Assembly: GCA_028753945.1 (NCBI GenBank)
Contig: JAPNXP010000017.1
Location: forward strand, 682,001 to 746,000
Origin: Hexactinellida sp. DTS-2022
Taxonomy: Eukaryota > Porifera > Hexactinellida
Length of the DNA stretch: 64,000 nt
Direction: 5' to 3'
The notes under the pieces were generated by a model. That model searched no databases, had not been told where the DNA came from, and saw nothing but the letters and a program-made list of their open reading frames with translations. The stretch's first letter is position 1; every line of letters begins with the position of its first letter. Positions 45,115-57,174 of this stretch are shown here, piece by piece. The translations under genes were made by a program, and so were the position numbers.

Positions 45115-45743
45115 GCACTTTTTATACAATTCGGAGGCAATTTAGCACGCAATAAAGTTTTCCACCAAAGGCAAAACCGCCCAACAATTCGCCGATTCCT
45201 ACCTCTCGCTGCCCTTCGACAAAGTTTCTTGGACATTTTCAATGCCATAACCTGCGGCCTACCCGGCCACTCCGAACGCAACTTTTTCCCACTCGCCCCT
45301 ACTCTTCGCCCAATCTGCCCCAAACCCCTTAAACCAATATCAGCAGACCACATTATCGAAATGCCTCCTCGAAGCGTGTAATTCCCACGGAGTTTGCATG
45401 AAGTGCGGCCGTCCAAGAACTATCGCCACCTCCCTCCACCACGTGCGATGCGGACCAGGACCCCGAAATTGTCAACGAGACCTCACCCCCCGTTGCCGTG
45501 ACGGCTCTTGCACCCATCCCCACCAAACTACCCATCCCTCTGGGGGATGGATGAGGTAGAAGTGACTCCGAAAACGAACAACATGCTTCGTGCAAACACC
45601 AGTCTCCCTTTTTAAGTAGGCTGGGGGTATCTGACTCGCCACCATCCAGCCTCCTCCGTTTTATATTCCAAACGCACTTCTGCCCACTATGCGAGCATCT
45701 TTCGATCCCCTCTTTACGCTCACTTCGGCACCACTTTGAACTA

Positions 45744-46079
45744 CCTTATTATAGGAAATTAACGCGCCATGAAATTAACGCGAATTTATCCAAATCGCGT
45801 CAATTTCCATGAGCTTAATTTCCTGCTATTTAGCAAAATTATATAATGGATGGACAAACTTCCGAGCTACATATTTTCAGATGTGCAACTAGTTTGAAAG
45901 GATATACCATGTCTATCAAGTAGATTGGAAGCCTATTTGGGCACAATAATAGTATTAAATCAAGAGATTAATAATCCTGAAATTTTTTTATAAAATTTAT
46001 TCGCGTTAATTTAATGCATTTGAAAATGTTCAGCTCCATTCGCGTTAATTACATGGCGCGTTAATTTCCTATAATAAGG
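45744..46079. mobile_element. TA-type MITE, CCTTATTATAGG family, in the Penelope-like gene
   Basis: 336 bp with inverted CCTTATTATAGGAAATTAAC termini and TA on both sides (45742-45743, 46080-46081). Leaving out the MITE and one TA keeps the Penelope-like frame open across the site, so it postdates that element. Confidence 0.9.
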
Positions 46080-47746
46080 TATCCCCAAATCACCCGTGCA
46101 AAGTCATTCGGGAACCATTCGATGTACCCCCTCTATCCACCTTTACAGTAATCGCACCATTGGTGTTTTATGCAAACTCGCTCCCTATTAAAGTTGCCCT
46201 AAAACTCCAACAATTAATGACCTTCGGAATGGCATTTCAAACACCGGCTCAGCCCAACTCCAACCCATTCCTTACCCCTTTTCAACACCTACTCGACCGG
46301 ACCTTAATGCACCGCCACTCACTAGATACCCAGTTCCTGTTTCCCACCGCGCCACTCATAGAACCTTTGCTTCTTACCTATCATCTTTCCGCAAATACAT
46401 CTCCCAGTATCAATTATGTATCCTTAACGCCGACCAATCTGGGGGTCTTCTTATCTTAACGAATACAGAACTCCAAGTCCTATAGTCTACATATCTGCTA
46501 AACCACCGGACAGTGCCCCCCTCCTGGTATTATTCCACTACGACTAAACTCCGCAGGTTACTCTTCACCTTTGACAACAATCTCAAAGCCTTAACCACCG
46601 ATGACCGACCTCCAACATTATATTTCAAGGTGAAAACACATAAGACCTCCTTCCCTTCATCCCACACCCCTTACACCAAAATACTAAATTTTGACCCCTA
46701 CGCCATCTTTCCCTATGTCCGCCCGTTCGCAAACCATTCATCTCCAATTACCACCCTAGCTTCTAAAGTTTTACGACCACTCCTCTCTCCTGATAATCGC
46801 CCAACATCCAATGCTATCCGACGATGTGCATTCAGCTATAACCCAGTTATCAATCTATGGACCCCCTCGGCAGTTTTTCATTACAACATCTCGAAATTAT
46901 ATCCATCAATCCCACACACCTTAGCCATCGAGGCTTTCGAACATTATTACCCTAACAACCCCGATGAACTTGAGATCCTTAAAACCATTCTCTCCTACAA
47001 CTTCTTAGTCTCTGGATACCTCTATTATCATATGGGATCAACTGGAATCCCTATGGGCCTCCCATTTGATCCTGAGATCGCACGAATAGTGACAGCCTTC
47101 CAACTCGACACCCGCCTCAACATTCATCCACCAGTAACCCTCTCCCTCTATTTTGATAACCTATACGCTACCCATGACCCAGAAACGATCCTTGCAGTCT
47201 TTTCCCCTTTCACCCTTTTACCCGAAGAACATAACACCCTACAAAACGCTGGCTACCATTCAGAACTAAGAGAGTTCTGCCCCAACCCCTACCAACTACG
47301 AACACCAAACCCCATTCACCCACACCGCCGAATGGTCGCCAAATATTACCATTCTACCGTCCATCGTCTCTCTGCATTTTGTAGCGACCCCAACCTCGCT
47401 CTATATTCGGCGGTCTCACGATTCCTAGGAAATTTGCGCCTAACAGGTCGAGATCCCGCGGATATAATCTCAGAATTAGCCCTTCTCTGCTATTTCCCAA
47501 TCAAAACTGACAAACTTCCTCCATCAGATTTAGATACGCTTAATTACGCCTATTCTTCTACTCGCCCCACGACTAACCAACTCCAGCCTTATACAATTCG
47601 CCGTTTTCGCCTCGTTCCCATAATTCCCATGGCATCTATTAAGTCCCTTCTATCTTACTTAAACCCATCCGCCATCTCTCAATTTACGTCATGTCCCGAT
47701 CGCTGCGAAGTATGCGAATCATACCACCTTTTTTCTACACCATTCT

Positions 47747-47901
47747 CAGGGGCGTGCTGGGGTTGGGGGGCCCATGCGGGATTCCATTCAGAAAGTAATC
47801 GCAGTGGGGGCCTGCGGTCCCACAAGGGGGCCCCTAAGACAGCTTCAAAAGGGGGGCCCGAGCGGGAATCCCGCATCGATTGTATGGCCAGCACGCCCCT
47901 G
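47747..47901. mobile_element. hAT-type MITE inside the Penelope-like RT/endonuclease frame
   Basis: 155 bp with CAGGGGCGTGCTGG and CCAGCACGCCCCTG termini and an exact 8-bp duplication ACCATTCT (47739-47746, 47902-47909). It lies between RT and GIY-YIG. The added 163 bases are not a multiple of three, yet the frame stays open through it. Confidence 0.9.
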
Positions 47902-48377
47902 ACCATTCTCCACCACCCCATAATTCCATGCATGATGTATAGATGCGTCTACGCAATTTTTGCCCCCAACCACCCCATGGTATACATTGTCCAAACAGGA
48001 GCAACTTCACGAACTCTCAATCAACGCCCACACAACCACCGCTTCTTAAAACACCAGGCGCTCTGCCAAACCCCGGATCTACGTTGGCAGATCCTCCGAC
48101 TTCTACCCGCCAACTTTACAACCTCATCACGAACTTCTACAGAACCCGAGACCCGAATGGTCGATTACCTCCGAAAGAAACATCCCACGATCATCTTCTG
48201 TAAAGATACCGACACGTTCTACCTCTCCTTCAAACCCCCGCGAACTTTGCGCCCATAGTGCGCCTTCCGAAAAATCGAGTCAAGTCTCCGAAAAATTATT
48301 AACCTACCTTATTATAGTGAAATTCTGATGTGCCCTAATCGAAAGATAAATTGTTGTTAGCCATCTCATTAAACTTT

Positions 48378-48425
48378 TCCTATTACCTATTCGAATCCTT
48401 TCCTATTACCTATTCGAATCCTTTC
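48378..48425. repeat. 24-bp tandem duplication
   Basis: TCCTATTACCTATTCGAATC is the shared core of two adjacent, identical 24-base units. Confidence 0.85.
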
Positions 48426-49099
48426 CGTATATATGTTGTAGGCGAAATTGAGTACCAGGCGAGATTGAGTCGTACTTATAGAAAATGTTTAACTAAATAT
48501 CATGGGTTGTTAAAAATGGATTATATCCCAGTTCTAATCCCGCTATTTGTTCACTTCTAAATGTGAATACTAGGTAAACAAGTATGCTGAATACGAATTT
48601 GACACTCACAAATTTATATTATGTCTATTTGTTGTTGTTATTGACAATATAGGTAAACAAGTGTGTAAAAATATCAAAATTTACCTAGATACTAGACGGT
48701 TATTTTAAGTAATTGCATATGCTAAATACGAATTTAGAATTATCTACTTGCAAGTAAGGGCTGCTTGTTGTTAAAGTTGGGGAATTAATGACTAAGAATA
48801 AGATTTTAAATTATAAGTAAGTAAGCAAACTAGTACATATAGTACGTATATAGATTAACATTGAAGATTGACAAAATGAATACGAGTCCTTTTGTAAGTT
48901 TATTATAATGCGAGGTAAAAATGTAAATAGTATTCCCTAGCAAAAGCGAACGAGATTATAGGCTCGTAATAAATATTCATCGTAATCTACTCGCGAATTC
49001 TAATCATTTCACTCAAGCCACCAGTTTAATCTACAATACATATAATTTTCAATACATTCACCATAAATAGAACATAATTATACGTGACACATTCTCAAA

Positions 49100-51149
49100 T
49101 TAATGTTTAGTTTATTGATAAGCTGGTTGTGTTGTTAGTTGCTTTAATAGCTGGTCTTCCTGTTAAATGAGCTTATCAATATCACTAAGTTGAGAATGTA
49201 TAGCGAGTAAATGAGTAATTACGTTCTATTTATGTAGTAAATGTGTTTAAATGTGCATCTATAAATTAACAATACAAAGGCTAGGCTCTGGTATGGTTGG
49301 TAGGGCCATGGACATACAAAAATTTGCCAATTGAATCACCAATATGCAATGGCCTCACAATGTCACCGTAATGGACTAACTTATGGGCCCTATTAATCCC
49401 ATTCCGAGACTACGTCAAACTCTGTATGTGGGAATTCTCCGAATCTAAGATGTTGACATTTTTCAGACTACTTTCTCAATAAGGAAAAGTAGTCTAAAAA
49501 TAACAATTGTTATAATATGCAACCAGAGATGGGGCCAAATCCCTCCCTAGGGAATTAGAGTTTTAAAGATTTTAAGATTAATCCCAGTGAATTCAACTGG
49601 GATCGGGAATGAATCAGAAAATCTCAAACTCAAGGTACTGCAGTGTGTGGGAATTAAGGAACTTCTAAATGATGTTATTTCGAAACTGCTCTGAATTGGT
49701 GAATGACAATTAGGACATGTTAATCCAAGTTATTTAATTTAATGCGGCAATCTACACCAATTTGCATGTCTACAGGGTCTGAAAGTCATTTCGTTTCTCG
49801 TACCTTCAAACAAACAACAAATGTGTATTGTAATTATGTAATATAAATTATATAATTGATAATAAATAATTATTTAGAAGCTTCATTATACTTTCACTAA
49901 GTAATATAATATTTGGACAGGTGCGAAGTCAGCCCTAACTATAGTGGGTGTCAAGTGCGTAGGACGGTAGGAGTAAGTGTAGCCAGCGTCCCTAATGGGT
50001 GCTCAGCAGAAAACCTCTTACACACTAAGAGGCCTTGTTAAATGTGAATTCAGGACCACTTTCTATAAAAAGGTGCTATGTAACGACTGAAAAAGAAATA
50101 GCACAGTAACATATATTCATAGGCGTAGGCTCCGGTAGGGTTGGTGAGGCCATGGCCCTACCAATAATTTGTCAAGAGCCATCATCTTCTATTAAGTATG
50201 ATGCAAGTTAGCATAAAAGGCCCTACCAATCCGGGCAATCCCCATCCCGAGTATACGCCCCTGATATTGACTGGGAAAGCTAACTAATATGATTACATTC
50301 TTGACTGAGCTTAGCTGTGGACGTAATTGCATCTCTTACGAAAAAGAGCACAAGCCTTGGTATATTGATTATCTTTCTTTTGGATACAAACAACTTGTGA
50401 CCTTCAGATGTTCTATATTTTGAACAGCGATTTTATTTGTATTGAGTCAAAGTAAAATCCATGTTAATCTAAATATCAATTACTAAATAGCATTAATAAT
50501 ATTTCTTATACGTATTCTATTATTAACCAATATATCATGTTGTTTAAATAAAACACAAGATCTGAAAAGTACATACGTATATCAACAAATATTGTGTTGA
50601 GTGAAAACATAAATAAATTACAACTGTTATTGAATAATCGCATTACGATAATTAATAAACAGTCGGAGTAATGCCAGCATAAAACATAGAAACAAAGTAT
50701 AGTCGGAAAATTCTAAACATTTGATATTTGGAATTTTTGGACAAATGCCGACATACGGAATCGGACAAATGCAGGCACTTCGTTAGTTTTTATCTCAAAT
50801 AGAGATGCGTTTTTTATCTCCGAATTACTTTAATGTAATCCGGACAAACACACACACACTCACAAATAACTGTTGTGCTTATAATATATAGATTATTGTG
50901 GTCTGCTTAAGCACTGCCGGATTTGGTAGCCCGCTAGACCATAGGCGGGCTAACATAGTGCAATCTTAAGGATTAAGGTTATCCACCAGTTGTAATTCTA
51001 GTAGTTCAATAATTGTTATGCTATCTCGTAACGCTTCTTATTCAAGAGGTTTTGATCCGGCTGTCTATTAACGGCCACCCCAAATATATTCATGAGGGGA
51101 GAAATGATACCTACTTTATTTTGAACATACAGACTCAATTCACAGGTCT
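49100..51149. other. Interior of foldback structure, no gene seen
   Basis: It holds two related short repeats in the same orientation (49276-49440 and 50120-50275, sharing GGTTGGTRRGGCCATGG and a later GGCCCTA block) and the inverted Helitron-type 5' end at about 50820-50892. No coding frame was seen. Confidence 0.45.
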
Positions 51150-52600
51150 AGACTAAATTCGGTTCCGCCGGGTGAACGCTTAACCGCTGCTAATATTGGT
51201 TAACTGTTACAGATTTAATTGAGTAGTTAACCGGTCTGTTAATCTAGTTAAATAATATCAATGTAATTGCGTATATAAAACACTAATTTAAATTATATTA
51301 ATTTTGTTAGAATATGGTAATCTTAAATCTATGCATTTCCATACGTAGTAAATTCCTATAAACCAAGGGTGGGGTTGTTAACCGTTCTGGGGTACAGGTA
51401 TGATTCGTTTTGTTTATACTACAGTGTAGGACTCAGTATTATAAAGTATTACCCCATAAGTGGCACATTAACTAATACATTTCGCAATTTGGGCAAGTTA
51501 GAAACAGTGTAGTTACAGAAAATATATAATGTGGTCATTGTGATGAGAAATAGGTTTATGATCATCATTTCCAACAAAATTCAGATATTTTTAATTATTT
51601 ATACGTACTTCCTCGCTAATACCAACAGAGGTGTTCCGATTGAAAAAATTCTGTTCCGATTAGTGAATTCGTTCGGGTTAGTGAAGTGATACATTTTCTA
51701 TTGGCCTCACAACATGAGATTCCGATAATTTGGGTCAAACCTTTTTAATCCAAACTAAACATGTAGTATAGTACCTAAATACTTGTCTGAGACTTAGTAA
51801 TATATAATTCCATTATAATATACGTTGGATCTCCTGTTCGGACTAGCGAGGATGTCTGTAAGATAATTTCCAAATAATACTGCTGATTATCAACAGACTG
51901 GCTAACTAGTTAGCGAAATCTGTAACCGAAAACCGATATTTAATAGCAAAAGTTAAGCGATTATCCAGCCGGTTAACGAATCCAGCCTTGTATAGACAAT
52001 AGTTAAGGGTGGGGTTGGTTAACCATTTGGGGCCACGGTTACGATTGTCTTCACACTACGGTTAACCGGTTAACCGCCACTGAAAGTTATAACAAAATAT
52101 ATGGACATTTCTCGGAAAATATCTAATTTGTAGTAACGAAAAAGACATTCTTTTAGCCAAGTACTCTATAAGTACAATTAACTGCGTACAAGTTTATCAC
52201 TTCAGGTTACTTCTACACTGTTGTCACCAAAATATATCATGTGAATATGGGTAATAACTTAATAAGATAAACAATTATTATATTCTGAACAAAATGCGTG
52301 CAAATTCACACTTTTATCCAAAAATTTGTACTTCGAATTGTAATATTAACACATCGGTTAACTGATCACTAAAATCCGTAACAGTTAACCGGTATTAGCG
52401 GCGGTTAACCGAATCCAGCTTGATTTAATATTTTCTGAAGGACGAAATGTAGCAGTAGTAGGAATAAAAACAAAGCTGAACCTTACTAATTATGTAGTAT
52501 AAATAAATGTTCTACTGTGTTGATCAGCATGGGCGGTTAACCGGTTAACCGTGGCGAGAAATTGAATTGTAACCGTAGCCCCAGGAATTTACCATTGATT
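51150..52600. repeat. GGTTAACCG-rich repeat cluster
   Basis: Four to five segments with GGTTAACCGGTTAACCG cores (near 51180-51245, 51365-51400, 52010-52080, 52355-52425 and 52535-52590) with GGGGT/CCCCA edges. They look like overlapping or nested palindromic MITEs; individual borders are not resolved. A pogo-like pair of ends (51605 and 51845) lies among them. Confidence 0.55.
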
Positions 52601-52878
52601 AAAATATTGGGAACAAGAAGATGCTCTGTCTCCCCTCCCCCTGACTTGAGGGTGGGGTCGACTCCTCCCTCCTGACGCTATACAGTATGTGGCTTATAAA
52701 TTAGTATGCATCTTAAATACAAGTGTCACTAAGTGTCTCTTTAACAACAAACAGCCCTAACTTGCAAGTAGATAATTCTAAATTCGTATTTAGCATATGC
52801 AATTACTTAAAATAACCGTCTAGTATCTAGGTAAATTTTGATATTTTTACAAACTTGTTTACCTATAATGTCAATAAC

Positions 52879-53299
52879 CATAGGCGTAGAGTTATTAATT
52901 ATTTTACCAAAAGCTGACGGGGCGTGATTCTGTGTTTGAAAATAATTTTTGTTCATAAACAATGGCCAAAATTTTGAATAGCGGGGTGGTCGTAATTCCA
53001 AAATCAATTAATACTAATGTTAATAAGTGGTTGAACGAGAATATAAAAAGTAATAGCAATATCGGGATGATCGTTATTCTGAGTTGGTCGTTAAGCGGGA
53101 TTCCACAATTGGTATACTTGTACAGTAAATTATTGATAAAATATCCGGAAAGTATAGTTATTCTTGATTGAAATAGTCATGATTTCATACTCTGTATATA
53201 CGTATTTATATATTTTCCGGAATCTTTGACAGAAAGCTGACGGGGCGAAGAGGCCTCCGCCCCGTACTGCATACGGGCTGACGGGACTCTACGCTTATG
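52879..53299. mobile_element. hAT-type element in right foldback arm
   Basis: 421 bp; CATAGGCGTAGAG at the left and CTCTACGCTTATG at the right, with an exact 8-bp duplication TCAATAAC (52871-52878, 53300-53307). The 69-codon frame at 52962-53171 has no recognised domain. Confidence 0.85.
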
Positions 53300-53821
53300 T
53301 CAATAACAACAACAAATAGACATAATATAAATTTGTGAGTGTCAAATTCGTTTCAGCATACTTGTTTACCTAGTATTCACATTTAGAAGTGAACAAATAG
53401 CGGGATTAGATCTGGGAAATAATCAATTTTTAACAACCCATAATATTAACTTAAACATTTTCTATAAGTATGACTGAATCTCGCCTGGTACTCAATCTCG
53501 CCTAGGCGAGAATGATTTTCAGGCGAAAATGAGAGTCAATCTCGCCTGGTACTCAATTTCGCCTGCGATATATATATATATATAATATATATGTAAAAAA
53601 AAGTCCAAATATCTCATAAAGTGTCTTTAAGTGTGTTTTAGGTTATTATCCAGCAAAAATGTCTTTACTCGGCAAATTATCCATAGGACACGCTTTATGT
53701 TTTGCCTAGGGAAAACCCTGGCTTTTGTCCGAGTCTCTTAGATATTTGGACAAAAACGGGATACTCGGACTGTTTTTTAATATATATAACATATATATAA
53801 CATATCATATCGATGCGCTGC

Positions 53822-54394
53822 GCCAGATTTTCGAACTGGGGGGGGGGGCAGAGGGGGGTCAACCATATTGAAGGGGGGCAGCTTTTCCATCCGTCACAAT
53901 TTATCTGAAAACAATAGAGCTACGATGAACTTGTCATACCTACAAACTATCCAGGGATATAGCGACTTAAACGAAAATCAGGGGTTTTTTGAAATTATAT
54001 TTGCTTATATCCCGTTGTAATTAAGCATTGTATACAAATAATGTTATTCTTGAAGAAAATAATTATCACATATTGCGGTAATAAATTTGTATTTGATACT
54101 TTGGGGGTGCGGCGATGCTACTATTCGAGATATACGGTAACAATATGTAGGTTTTGATGAAAATCGAGCGAGCGAGCGTAGCGAGCGAGCCAAAGTTTTT
54201 AGACCTCGAGCCTCTAGAAATGTGTCCACGGGAATGAGTAATTTCCATGGAATTCTAGGCATGAATCCAGGGATCAGCCTGGGCGAAGTCACATATTATT
54301 TTAACTTGAGAATATCCTGAAATCCTGCCAGGCCTGCGAGGGGGCAGAATTTAAACTAGGGGGGGCAGCTGCCCCCCCTCTCGCGCCGCGCCTG
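53822..54394. mobile_element. GC-run element with GCGCTGCGCC/GGCGCGGCGC ends
   Basis: The left side near GATGCGCTGCGCCAG is followed by a 10-base G-run; the right side has a C-run followed by CTCGCGCCGCGCCTG. The ends are roughly inverted; the duplication is unclear. A short CGAGCGAGCGTAGCGAGCGA block lies at 54165-54189. Confidence 0.45.
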
Positions 54395-54431
54395 ATTATA
54401 TCATATCATATCACAAATCACACAATATATA

Positions 54432-54856
54432 TCTATACTTTTAAAACACAAACCTATATATGTATATATATATATATTTGTTTGTATGTTCCGAGTTGAT
54501 TGAAGAAAGTGGACGGTTTCCAAATGTGATTTTTGGCATATAGGGGTAACGTTTGGCACCCGCCAACAAGTTGAGGTTTCCACTCAAAATTTCTCACACC
54601 TCGACAAGTTATGACGTCATTGTCACATTTCGAGAAACCTGAAAATTCACTCAATCGCACATAATTCGCGCCCTCTAAGAGATAGATAAAAATCTGAATA
54701 TTTAATAGAACATATACATTAATGATGCAGACACATTGCTCACAACAGATTGTCAATATGCTTACTCATTATCGCATGATGACGTAATCATTCAAATTTC
54801 ACATTGTTAAATTTGAATATTTAGACCTATTTACGCTTTATAATCAATATTAGGAG
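54432..54856 (+). mobile_element. Helitron fragment F (5' half)
   Basis: Starts TCTATACTTTTAAAACAC, a typical Helitron 5' end, followed by TTTGTTTGTATGTTCCGAG. Homology to the family at 11667 runs to 54856, where a GC-rich MITE begins. Confidence 0.7.
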
Positions 54857-55031
54857 CAGAGGCGTAGCTTGCACCTAGCTTGCACCTATGCCGCCCGGGG
54901 CGGATACATTTAATGCCGCTTTATGCCGTCCCTTAATATTGCCGCCCCTTAATTTATGCCGCCCCTTAATGGTGCCGCCCGGGGCGGTCCGCCCCCCACG
55001 CCCCCCCCGCCCCCCCCTAGCTACGCCCCTG
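54857..55031. mobile_element. GC-rich MITE
   Basis: 175 bp; CAGAGGCGTAGCTTG at the left, CTAGCTACGCCCCTG at the right. GCCGCCC units fill the interior. The flanks ATTAGGAG and ATTAACTC share only four bases. Confidence 0.6.
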
Positions 55032-55258
55032 ATTAACTCCATAATAATGTTTATTGCTGTTTGCTCTCGTCTTGATAGGTTTAATTTAAGAAAACTATTA
55101 CAATTGATTTGAAGAAAATTCATTAAAAGATGGAATCTATCTAGCGATCTATTAAGTATAATAACACAACTACAACACTATTTTGACATCAACTAAGGAA
55201 GAATGCATAGTTAAACTGAAGTAGAGAAGAATAACATTTCAGCTAGATTTATATAATA

Positions 55259-55345
55259 CTAGCGCGCTTCGCTTGCTAGGTCGCTTCGCGGCAGAACACA
55301 ACCACACACCAACCGCAAAGCGGTTGGTGTGTGGTTTATATACTC
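55259..55345 (-). mobile_element. Helitron fragment E (3' end)
   Basis: CTAGCGCGCTTCGCTTGC at 55259 and the hairpin AACCGCAAAGCGGTT mark the inverted 3' terminus of the family at 11667. It stops near 55345. Confidence 0.6.
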
Positions 55346-55539
55346 CTCACTGGGGGGGCGACCACGGGACTATCGGTGGATTTAATTTTTATATGAAAGT
55401 GGCCCTTTTGATCGACCAAGGGATGATAGAGGATGATGATCAAGTTTATTTACTTTATATTTCCAGATTTTGTTTCTGAAGAAACACATCTGGAAATATT
55501 GAGTAAGTGGCAACCCAGACCCTCCCAGATGGCACCCCC

Positions 55540-56170
55540 ACCACCTTTGATTATATTTTCCAAAACTTTATGCCTATGAAGGAGAGAAGTGGGATCCAAA
55601 AATCAAGCATTCATCGCATTTCAAGATGAACTGGAAATTAAATGAGTGGTTCCTAGTGCGACCGAAAACTCTTATCAGAGGAACAAAAGTGAGAACAGGA
55701 GAGAGTCAGTAGCGATTTACTAAATTCATGAGAAACTTTTTTAGATCGCATAGTTCCTGACGATGAAACATGGTCCCATACCACGAACGAGACTAAATTG
55801 CAAAGCAATCAATGGAAGCGAAACATGTGGATGCCCTAACAAAATTAAGAGACCTCCCGCAGCAGGAAAATGGATACCGTTTCCTGGGATTTAAAAGGAA
55901 TATTGTCAATTGATTGGCTTTCAGACTAAACAACCATCAACAGCGATTATTATATAAGCGAACTTGAATAATTCCGGGAAGTAATTAAGCCGGAGAGCCA
56001 TGGGAAACTTAGCAATGGAATTATACTCCAACATGAAAAAGGGACACACAATGTCAGCTATCAAACAAAAGGACGCTATTCGTCATTTGGAATTTGAATA
56101 TTTTCCTAACCCACCCTACAGTCCAGAACTAGCTCCGAGTGATTTCTGGTTGAATGGAGAAATGAAATGA
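55540..56170 (+). pseudogene. mariner-type transposase relic
   Basis: One frame reads TFLDRIVPDDETWSH, matching the mariner core block that carries the first catalytic aspartate (DETW), followed by a QWKRNMW stretch. After several frameshifts, ILQHEKGTHN occupies the place of the HQDNAxxH block, with the second catalytic aspartate apparently lost, and LEFEYFPNPPYSPELAPSDF matches the very typical PPYSPDLAPSDF motif that holds the third aspartate. Spacing between the blocks fits a full-length core of about 200 residues. No TIRs were found. Stops and frame changes are frequent, so this is an old copy. Confidence 0.8.
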
Positions 56171-56658
56171 CCCTTGCGACTTCAAATAGCTGGAGAGGGA
56201 AATAAATCACAGGGTTAGAAGGACCCCTCCCGAATTCTTTGTGCGGGCATAGATAAGTTGCCAGGAAGAAACGCTGCAAAAAGTTGAAGAGGGATATATT
56301 TAACATTTTGATGATGATTAATTTAATTAGTGAATGCAAATATATTTGTTTTGTGACAAATCGGTAATAAACCTTTTGGGACAATTACTTCCTATAACTC
56401 TTGGCATTATAAATTTCTTCAGACTTGCAGGAGTTGAACATAAAGTGTTCTGCCTCTTGAATACTAGAAAATATAAAACTATTTCAAAAAATCCCAGTAA
56501 TTTACTTTTAATTTGATTACATGACTACATTTCGGACAATTCGGACCAATTATTTTATCGGATATTTCGGACCAATTATTTAAACTAAACTATAGGGTCC
56601 CCTAACCTCCCCCGACAATCTCAAGAGCAAAAAGTTATATAAGTCAAATTATATGTCC

Positions 56659-57174
56659 CAGTGATGTGCTCCGATACAAATTCTTCCGTTACTCTGTTAC
56701 TATATTTCTCCCGTTAGCGTTACTCCGTTACTTTGTTCAGTTAATCCGTTACCTTTAATCAGTAACCAGGGTTTCATTTAGGGGGGCGAGGGGGGGCTTT
56801 GCCCCCCCTTGGATCCTATGTGCCCCCCTTGGGATTTGAAAATGCATTGATCAAAGCTGAAGCCGCCCCCCTCACATTCCCAAAACTCTATTTTGCCCCC
56901 CTTGCCTAAATGTCTGGATGAAACACTGGTAACCGTTACCTTCATGTAACGGTAACTGATTAAAAGTAACGGAGTAATGACAATGGAATAAGTGTAACGT
57001 AGTACGGGTAAATGTAATGGTAAGATTAACTGATTAAAGATAACGGTAACTAGTTAAAAGTAACGGATGTCCGTTACCGTTACTCGGCTACGCCCGTTAC
57101 CGTTACTTTTCCGTTACCATTACTCTGCAACGCCCGTTACCTTTGCCGTTACTGAGTAACAGAGCACATCACTG
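56659..57174. mobile_element. hAT-type MITE rich in GTAACGG
   Basis: 516 bp with inverted CAGTGATGTGCTC termini and flanks ATATGTCC/ATATGTCA (seven of eight). It is built from CCGTTACTCCGTTAC units in both orientations and contains the nested MITE at 56767-56928. Confidence 0.85.
56767..56928. mobile_element. Nested GC-run MITE with 5-bp duplication
   Basis: 162 bp; CAGGGTTTCATTTAGG at the left, CCTAAATGTCTGGATGAAAC close to the right end ACTG, flanked by GTAAC on both sides. Same termini type as 14129-14331. Confidence 0.75.

Larger units (their letters stand above)
45115..48258 (+). pseudogene. Penelope-like retroelement (RT + GIY-YIG), with Cys/His-rich N terminus
   Basis: The plus-strand gene is split over frames. 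About 45320-45560 reads CMKCGRPRTIATSLHHVRC and CRDGSCTHPH; 45670-45740 reads FCPLCEHLSIPSLRSLRHHF, both possible zinc-binding modules. After a MITE the frame continues, then CILNADQSGGLLIL (near 46410) marks the start of a Penelope RT. The long frame 46513-48258 contains PPTLYFKVKTHKT, YVRPFANHSSPITTL, GSTGIPMGLPFDP and LYFDNLYATHD; the last is the catalytic box with the second aspartate replaced by asparagine. The C-terminal GIY-YIG-like domain shows VYAIFAPNHPMVYIVQTG and LNQRPHNHRFLKHQ. In such elements RT copies the RNA and the nuclease nicks the target. The coding strand is C-rich, unlike its surroundings. Stop at 46480 and frame changes near 45380, 45600 and 46330. Confidence 0.8.
48442..53515. 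mobile_element. Inverted-repeat (foldback) structure of 5 kb
   Basis: The left arm 48442-48785 matches the reverse complement of 52737-53515 (the latter lengthened by a 421-bp hAT insert). The arms contain GGTAAACAAGTATGCTGAA and ACTAGACGGTTATTTTAAG in both. The outer edge is a GAGTACCAGGCGAGATTGAG motif that is tandemly repeated on the right side (to about 53565). No protein-coding frame is recognised in the 3.9 kb between arms. Part of each arm resembles the second Helitron family. Confidence 0.7.

Noticed and set aside
45111-45595. Minus-strand frames opposite the Penelope-like N-terminal region
   Set aside because: The plus strand contains ordered Cys/His motifs and leads into the RT; the minus frames are shadows of the C-rich strand.
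52962-53171. 69-codon frame in the 421-bp hAT element as a transposase remnant
   Set aside because: No recognisable hAT motif, too short, and composition like its non-coding surroundings.
54879-55123. Glycine/arginine-rich frames in the GC-rich MITE
   Set aside because: They come from GCCGCCC repeats within a bounded MITE, not from a gene.
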